Notes under the pieces: generated by a model
What the model was told of the DNA's origin: nothing
Databases searched by the model: none
Seen by the model: only the letters and a program-made list of their open reading frames with translations
Shown here: positions 60,960 through 64,000 of the stretch, one piece after another
Numbering within the stretch: position 1 is the first letter of the stretch
Layout of the letters: each line of letters opens with the position of its first letter
Made by a program: the position numbers and the translations under genes
Source of the DNA: Mycolicibacterium arabiense
Lineage (GTDB): Bacteria; Actinomycetota; Actinomycetes; Mycobacteriales; Mycobacteriaceae
Length of the DNA: 64,000 nucleotides
Reading direction: 5' to 3'
Assembly: GCF_010731815.2 (NCBI RefSeq)
Contig: NZ_AP022592.1
Coordinates: forward strand, 310,001 to 374,000

Positions 60960-61942
60960 CGAGTCGTCGGCCGGCCAAATGCGCTGCCCTTGCCTACGAG
61001 GGGCGCGCTTCTCACTGTCAGTGCCACGACCAAGGCGGTGTCGCTGTCGGATTGGTCGATCAGGACGACGCCGCCGTTGTCGTAGACGGCGTAATTAACG
61101 ATCGACAGTCCCGGCGGCCCCGTGCGCGCGTAGCGCCACCGCTCCACTCCGGTGTCTTCCCATTCCTGGTGGCCCGCATGCCCGACAGGTGGACCGCCTT
61201 CGATCCCCGCACTGGCGCCTCGACGTGGTCGATCCCCAACCCGGTTCGCTGCCCCGACGGCCCCGTTGCCCCGCTGGAGAACCTTTACCTTCGCCTGCCC
61301 TACTACGTCGTCGACGGTGCAAACACTCTGATGACCATCAACGACTGCTCGACGCCTGACCGAATCGTCATACGCGAGACCGCAGCAGACCCGGCGACCG
61401 GGAAGGTCCTGCGCGAACGGATGGTGCCCGGACTAGACACCGCCGACGCACCCAGCGCGGCACGCCGCTGGTACGCCGGCCCGCAGGGCCGAGACGGTTA
61501 CACAGCCACCGTCACCTGGCGGGACCGACGACCGGACCTCGACCTCTTCGTTGATGGGCCGACCGGCCGTCACTTCGACATGGGCGAGGCGTCTATCGAG
61601 GCGCGTTCGCCAGCCGACGGCGGATTCCTGGTGAACAGCGGCAGCACGTATCGCCAATACTCGGGCGCGGGTGAATTCGTTTGCGAACTGAGCCTTGCGA
61701 CGCCACGCTACGTTGAGACGGTGTTGCTGACCGATCAGATCGTCGAGGTCGACCGGACTGATCCACAACGACCGATGGTGCGAGTGTTCGATCGATCCAA
61801 CTGTCAGGAGCGCGCGACGATTCCAGCCCCCTTTGACCCGGGGCGGGGTCAAAGCCTGCGCGTCTACCTCGTGCCTGGCGTCCTGCTGTTCGTCGTCGAG
61901 CAAGGCGGCGGCAATGGAACCCTGCATGGGTTCACGAGTTGA
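60960..61942 (+). pseudogene. PQQ-propeller protein gene with an inverted internal segment
   Basis: From about 61145 the plus strand reads a propeller protein ('FPFLVARMPDRWTAFDPRTGASTWSIPNPVRCPDG' to 'NGTLHGFTS' at 61942), related to the protein at 34780-36159. The preceding blades are instead on the minus strand: 61147 leftward gives 'MERWRYARTGPPGLSIVNYAVYDNGGVVLIDQSDSDTALVVALTV', which corresponds to 'GVERWHYRPAYTAIDDVHVYDDGTVLIAAL' of the intact relative. A short inversion of about 180 bp has thus broken the gene. The signal and membrane part are missing. Confidence 0.6.
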
Positions 61943-62232
61943 TCACAGGGACGGACGCCACGCCCGCCTCGATGACCGGAGGCGGCCGGTTCGGTCATGG
62001 CGCGCAGAGGTCTTGGGTGCCGGTGTTAGATTTCCTCCCGTGGCCCGTCGTGGGGCTGTCGCAATTTCGCTTTGCCCTCCTGGGGAGCGGAACCCGACTT
62101 GCGATCGCCTCGCGGCGGCCACTTTCCATCGGGATGCCCGCGGCGCCCTTCGTGCGGATCGACCGCGTGCAACGCCAGCACGGCAGACGCGCTACCGTCG
62201 CCGGCGCGCGGCCACCGCGGGGGTGACGTCCG

Positions 62233-62605
62233 ATGATCCGACCGCGCCGGTTCTCGTCTCGCCAGCCTGCCCCTCACATCGGTTCGAGTCGCGGTTGGGC
62301 GACCGAGAGATTCTGGGGCACTGTCGCCGTAGTGGTGAGTGCCATCGTCGGCGGCATCGCAGGAGTGGTGTGGCTGTGGTGCGCGCTCGTAATGCTCAGT
62401 TCACGCATCTCGACGGACCCCGGTTCATTTCCTAACGGCTTCGGCGTCATGTTCGGCCTGGCCTTCGGTATCCCCGCGGGCCTGGTGTGCTGGTCGGTAC
62501 TCCCGGCGAGCTCCCGCCCAAACGTTACGATCGCGGCCGCCGCCGCCTTGCCGCGACGTTTCTGGTCCTGCTCGGACTGCAGCTAGTGGCGTTGTTCGCG
62601 TTCTG
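62233..62605 (+). pseudogene. Small membrane protein, probable frameshift near the 3' end
   Basis: The reading from 62233 has two membrane helices (about residues 27-50 and 72-88: 'GTVAVVVSAIVGGIAGVVWLWCALVML', 'GFGVMFGLAFGIPAGLV'). After about 62490 another frame looks more coding and ends in a third helix: 'TPGELPPKRYDRGRRRLAATFLVLLGLQLVALFAF' with stop at 62605. One base change would join them into a 124-aa protein. Unknown family. Confidence 0.5.
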
Positions 62606-62640
62606 AGCACCGCCTGTATGCCCGCTCTAATTTCGGCGCG

Positions 62641-63291
62641 TCACCCTTGCAGGTCTGGGTGGACGAACCCCGTGTCCCGGACAGCCCAGATTTTGTCATT
62701 GTCGATGTTCGCGAAGTTGATCTTGTCAAGAGTGGAGCGGTCGTATCCCACATTCAGGACGACACTGTTCTCCTCGTTTCCGTAGGCGTCTTTCGTCGGG
62801 AACCGGCCTTGCACTACCACTTGTGTGGCGTTGGGGTACTCGCGGAGTGCCCATTGCAGCGCCTGTTTCGTTTCAGACTGCGCCCCGAACCGGGTGAGGC
62901 CCATGAACAGTGCGTCCCCAATCTGAAATTCGGCGAAGGTCACTGTTCCCTCCTGACGGAAGGTGACCCCTTCGGGTCGCACCGGTCCTGTAGGCGTCGG
63001 TGTCGGTGTGGGCGCTGCGGCGGCGACCGTAGATCGGTAAGGGGTGTACGTGGTCGTCGAGGTGTTCGCGGTTGACTTCTCGTCGTCGTCGTTGCCACTC
63101 ACACTGATGATCAGAATGAACGCGACTAGTGCGCCCACAATCAGCAGTAGTTTCCGAAGGCTGGCTGGTTCCTTCGGCGGCGGCGTCGCTACCGCGCGGT
63201 GCTCGGTCCACATAGTGCCGTCGTAGTAACGCTGTTGTCCTGGTCGCTCAGGATCTGGATACCAGCCTGGCGCGCTCATCGGTGCCCCCAT
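62641..63291 (-). CDS. DUF2510 single-pass membrane protein
   Basis: A 216-aa protein with the N-terminal DUF2510 motif 'APGWYPDPERPGQQRYYDGTMWTEH', a membrane helix (about 46-64), a Thr/Pro-rich stalk and an extracellular domain with 'RQEGTVTFAEFQIGDALFMGLTRFG' and 'VVVQGRFPTKDAYGNEENSVVLNVGYDRSTLDKINF'. The ATG at 63291 lies 7 bases after a TACGAT -10 box, as for the second FHA-HTH gene, so a leaderless start is favoured over the ATG at 63279. DUF2510 modules are common at the cytoplasmic end of actinobacterial membrane proteins. Function unknown. Confidence 0.8.
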   Translation of the reverse strand: MGAPMSAPGWYPDPERPGQQRYYDGTMWTEHRAVATPPPKEPASLRKLLLIVGALVAFILIISVSGNDDDEKSTANTSTTTYTPYRSTVAAAAPTPTPTPTGPVRPEGVTFRQEGTVTFAEFQIGDALFMGLTRFGAQSETKQALQWALREYPNATQVVVQGRFPTKDAYGNEENSVVLNVGYDRSTLDKINFANIDNDKIWAVRDTGFVHPDLQG

Positions 63292-63681
63292 GGCACGGAT
63301 CGTAGCTGAGCAAACGTTTGAGAGCAGCTAAATCGGCTCGTCCAAATTGCGTCAACCATGCACTAAACGGACGGAGCACCTAGCTTCGTTCGTTGTAGAC
63401 GCTGCCTATCGACAGCCCGCTGATCCGTTGCCGCAGCAACCCCTCGACGTGGCGGCGTGCCGCGGCTTCCGTGTGATGCGACTGCCCCAGCTCCACAGTC
63501 TTACCGCCGCGTACCTCAGTCCACTCAATCGCCAATACTCGGTGCCGGCGTAGGCGGTGAGGTCGTCTCGGGATGGCTCGGTGGCGCGGATCAGTGCCAC
63601 CTGGTCACGCGCTTGACGATCACACCAGACACGCTAGAACCGACCGCCGACGTCGGATGCCCTGGCTAGACTGCCGCGGCT
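63280..63681. promoter_or_regulatory. Divergent region between the DUF2510 gene and the last gene
   Basis: ATCGTAGC, 7 bases, ACGTTTG (63299-63320) matches the promoter at 56476-56496 and forms the leaderless promoter of the DUF2510 gene. CAAACGTTTG is a 10-bp palindrome. A minus-strand frame at 63406-63600 starts like a protein (MALIRATEPSRDDL) but has no recognisable family. The rest appears non-coding. Confidence 0.45.
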
Positions 63682-64000
63682 ATGGGGGATCTCTATGCAC
63701 CGCACCTGCCCGAACCAGCCCGAAACAAAACGCCCGCCACCCGGACGTTCGTCGTGCTCACGTCTATTGCCAGCGGGGCAATTGTCATAGCGTCCGTGAT
63801 CGGCTTCCAGCTATGGCAGAAGCAACAGCCTGACGCAGCCGGCCTCGCCAGCGAGGTCCTCGACTCCATGAATGCATCACTCGACGCCGACGATAAGTTC
63901 CGCGACGAGGGCGTACACGCCGAATCCATCACCGTTATGCACATCACCGGCAACATGTTCGAGGGCCAGGCCGAGTTGGTGAATGACAGCGGCAAGCGGG
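63682..64000 (+). CDS. Single-pass exported protein, cut by the window end
   Basis: Starts at ATG 63682 (MGDLYAPHLPEPARNKTPAT) and stays open for 106 codons to the last base. A basic cytoplasmic head is followed by a membrane helix (about residues 22-44, 'FVVLTSIASGAIVIASVIGFQLW') and an extracellular part 'ASEVLDSMNASLDADDKFRDEGVHAESITVMHITGNMFEGQAELVNDSG'. This composition is that of the many small mycobacterial membrane proteins with a DUF4333-like outer domain, but too little is present to assign one. Confidence 0.65.
   Translation, partial: MGDLYAPHLPEPARNKTPATRTFVVLTSIASGAIVIASVIGFQLWQKQQPDAAGLASEVLDSMNASLDADDKFRDEGVHAESITVMHITGNMFEGQAELVNDSGKR

Noticed and set aside
1..64000. CRISPR array, rRNA operon, or complete tRNA genes
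   Set aside because: No regularly spaced repeats, no rRNA-like sequence and no full cloverleaf with canonical T-loop; only the tRNA half at 29562 and the tRNA 3' end at 33674 were found.
1..64000. Insertion sequences with DDE transposases
   Set aside because: No transposase motif or terminal inverted repeats with target duplications were seen; mobility here rests on the tyrosine recombinase pieces.

Overview
The window is high-GC actinobacterial DNA, almost certainly from a fast-growing mycobacterium (Mycolicibacterium-like). Marker genes seen directly are an Lsr2-type nucleoid protein, a WhiB-like iron-sulfur regulator, a RipA-like NlpC/P60 peptidoglycan hydrolase, a secreted AroQ-gamma chorismate mutase, a DUF732 secreted protein, a PknH-type extracellular sensor protein, a mycobacterial transmembrane Ser/Thr kinase and several lipoproteins. 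Several promoters place a TANNNT -10 box 6-7 bases before the start codon, as in mycobacterial leaderless transcripts.

1-9.8 kb: small metabolic and envelope genes. Two AroQ-gamma chorismate mutases (one without a signal peptide), a cytochrome P450 convergent with a double-TetR fusion, a TMEM175-type channel, a 54-aa secreted peptide, a YetF/DUF421 protein, an Asp-nucleophile alpha/beta hydrolase, a secreted cupin and a DUF417 (RclC-like) membrane protein. Three of these genes share one operator architecture (ATAATGGG, 8 bases, CCCAATTA-like). The stretch ends in two broken genes, a LysE fragment and a hydrolase fragment.

9.8-16.4 kb: a complete aliphatic amide module on the minus strand: an AmiC-like sensor, AmiS (amide channel), AmiE (amidase, with the Glu59/Lys134/Cys166 triad at canonical numbering), AmiB (ClpB-like ATPase) and acetyl-CoA synthetase. 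A MarR regulator is divergent. Amide enters, AmiE releases acetate and ammonia, and Acs makes acetyl-CoA.

16.4-24.5 kb: a decayed DUF417 copy, an intact LysE exporter, RipA-like hydrolase, a frameshifted MOSC gene, a soluble histidine kinase with a cNMP-binding domain, a second 54-aa secreted peptide with the same 40-bp promoter as the first, and a broken CGNR zinc-finger regulator.

24.8-34.3 kb: a defence island bounded and interrupted by three partial copies of one tyrosine recombinase. It carries a Pycsar-like operon with two tandem cyclases plus a PycTM membrane effector, a HEPN-motif protein, a tRNA-half-like element, and a large nuclease-STAND NTPase-TPR protein. It ends at an isolated tRNA 3' end (tRNA-Val-like) next to an integrase remnant and an Lsr2 gene.

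34.3-64 kb: a cell-surface and signalling region. It has PQQ-propeller proteins, proline-rich single-pass proteins, a degenerate GGDEF protein, tandem zinc metallopeptidases (one cut by a single TAG codon), a DUF2207 protein, a metallopeptidase lipoprotein, two FHA-HTH regulators, a PknH-type sensor protein, two paralogous proline-rich proteins, a lipoprotein, and a Ser/Thr kinase whose extracellular part is an ABC-type substrate-binding domain. WhiB and several hypothetical or decayed genes follow. Two FHA proteins flanking a kinase and a threonine-rich membrane protein suggest a phospho-signalling cluster. Many frameshifted genes occur across the window; real decay and assembly error cannot be told apart from the sequence alone.
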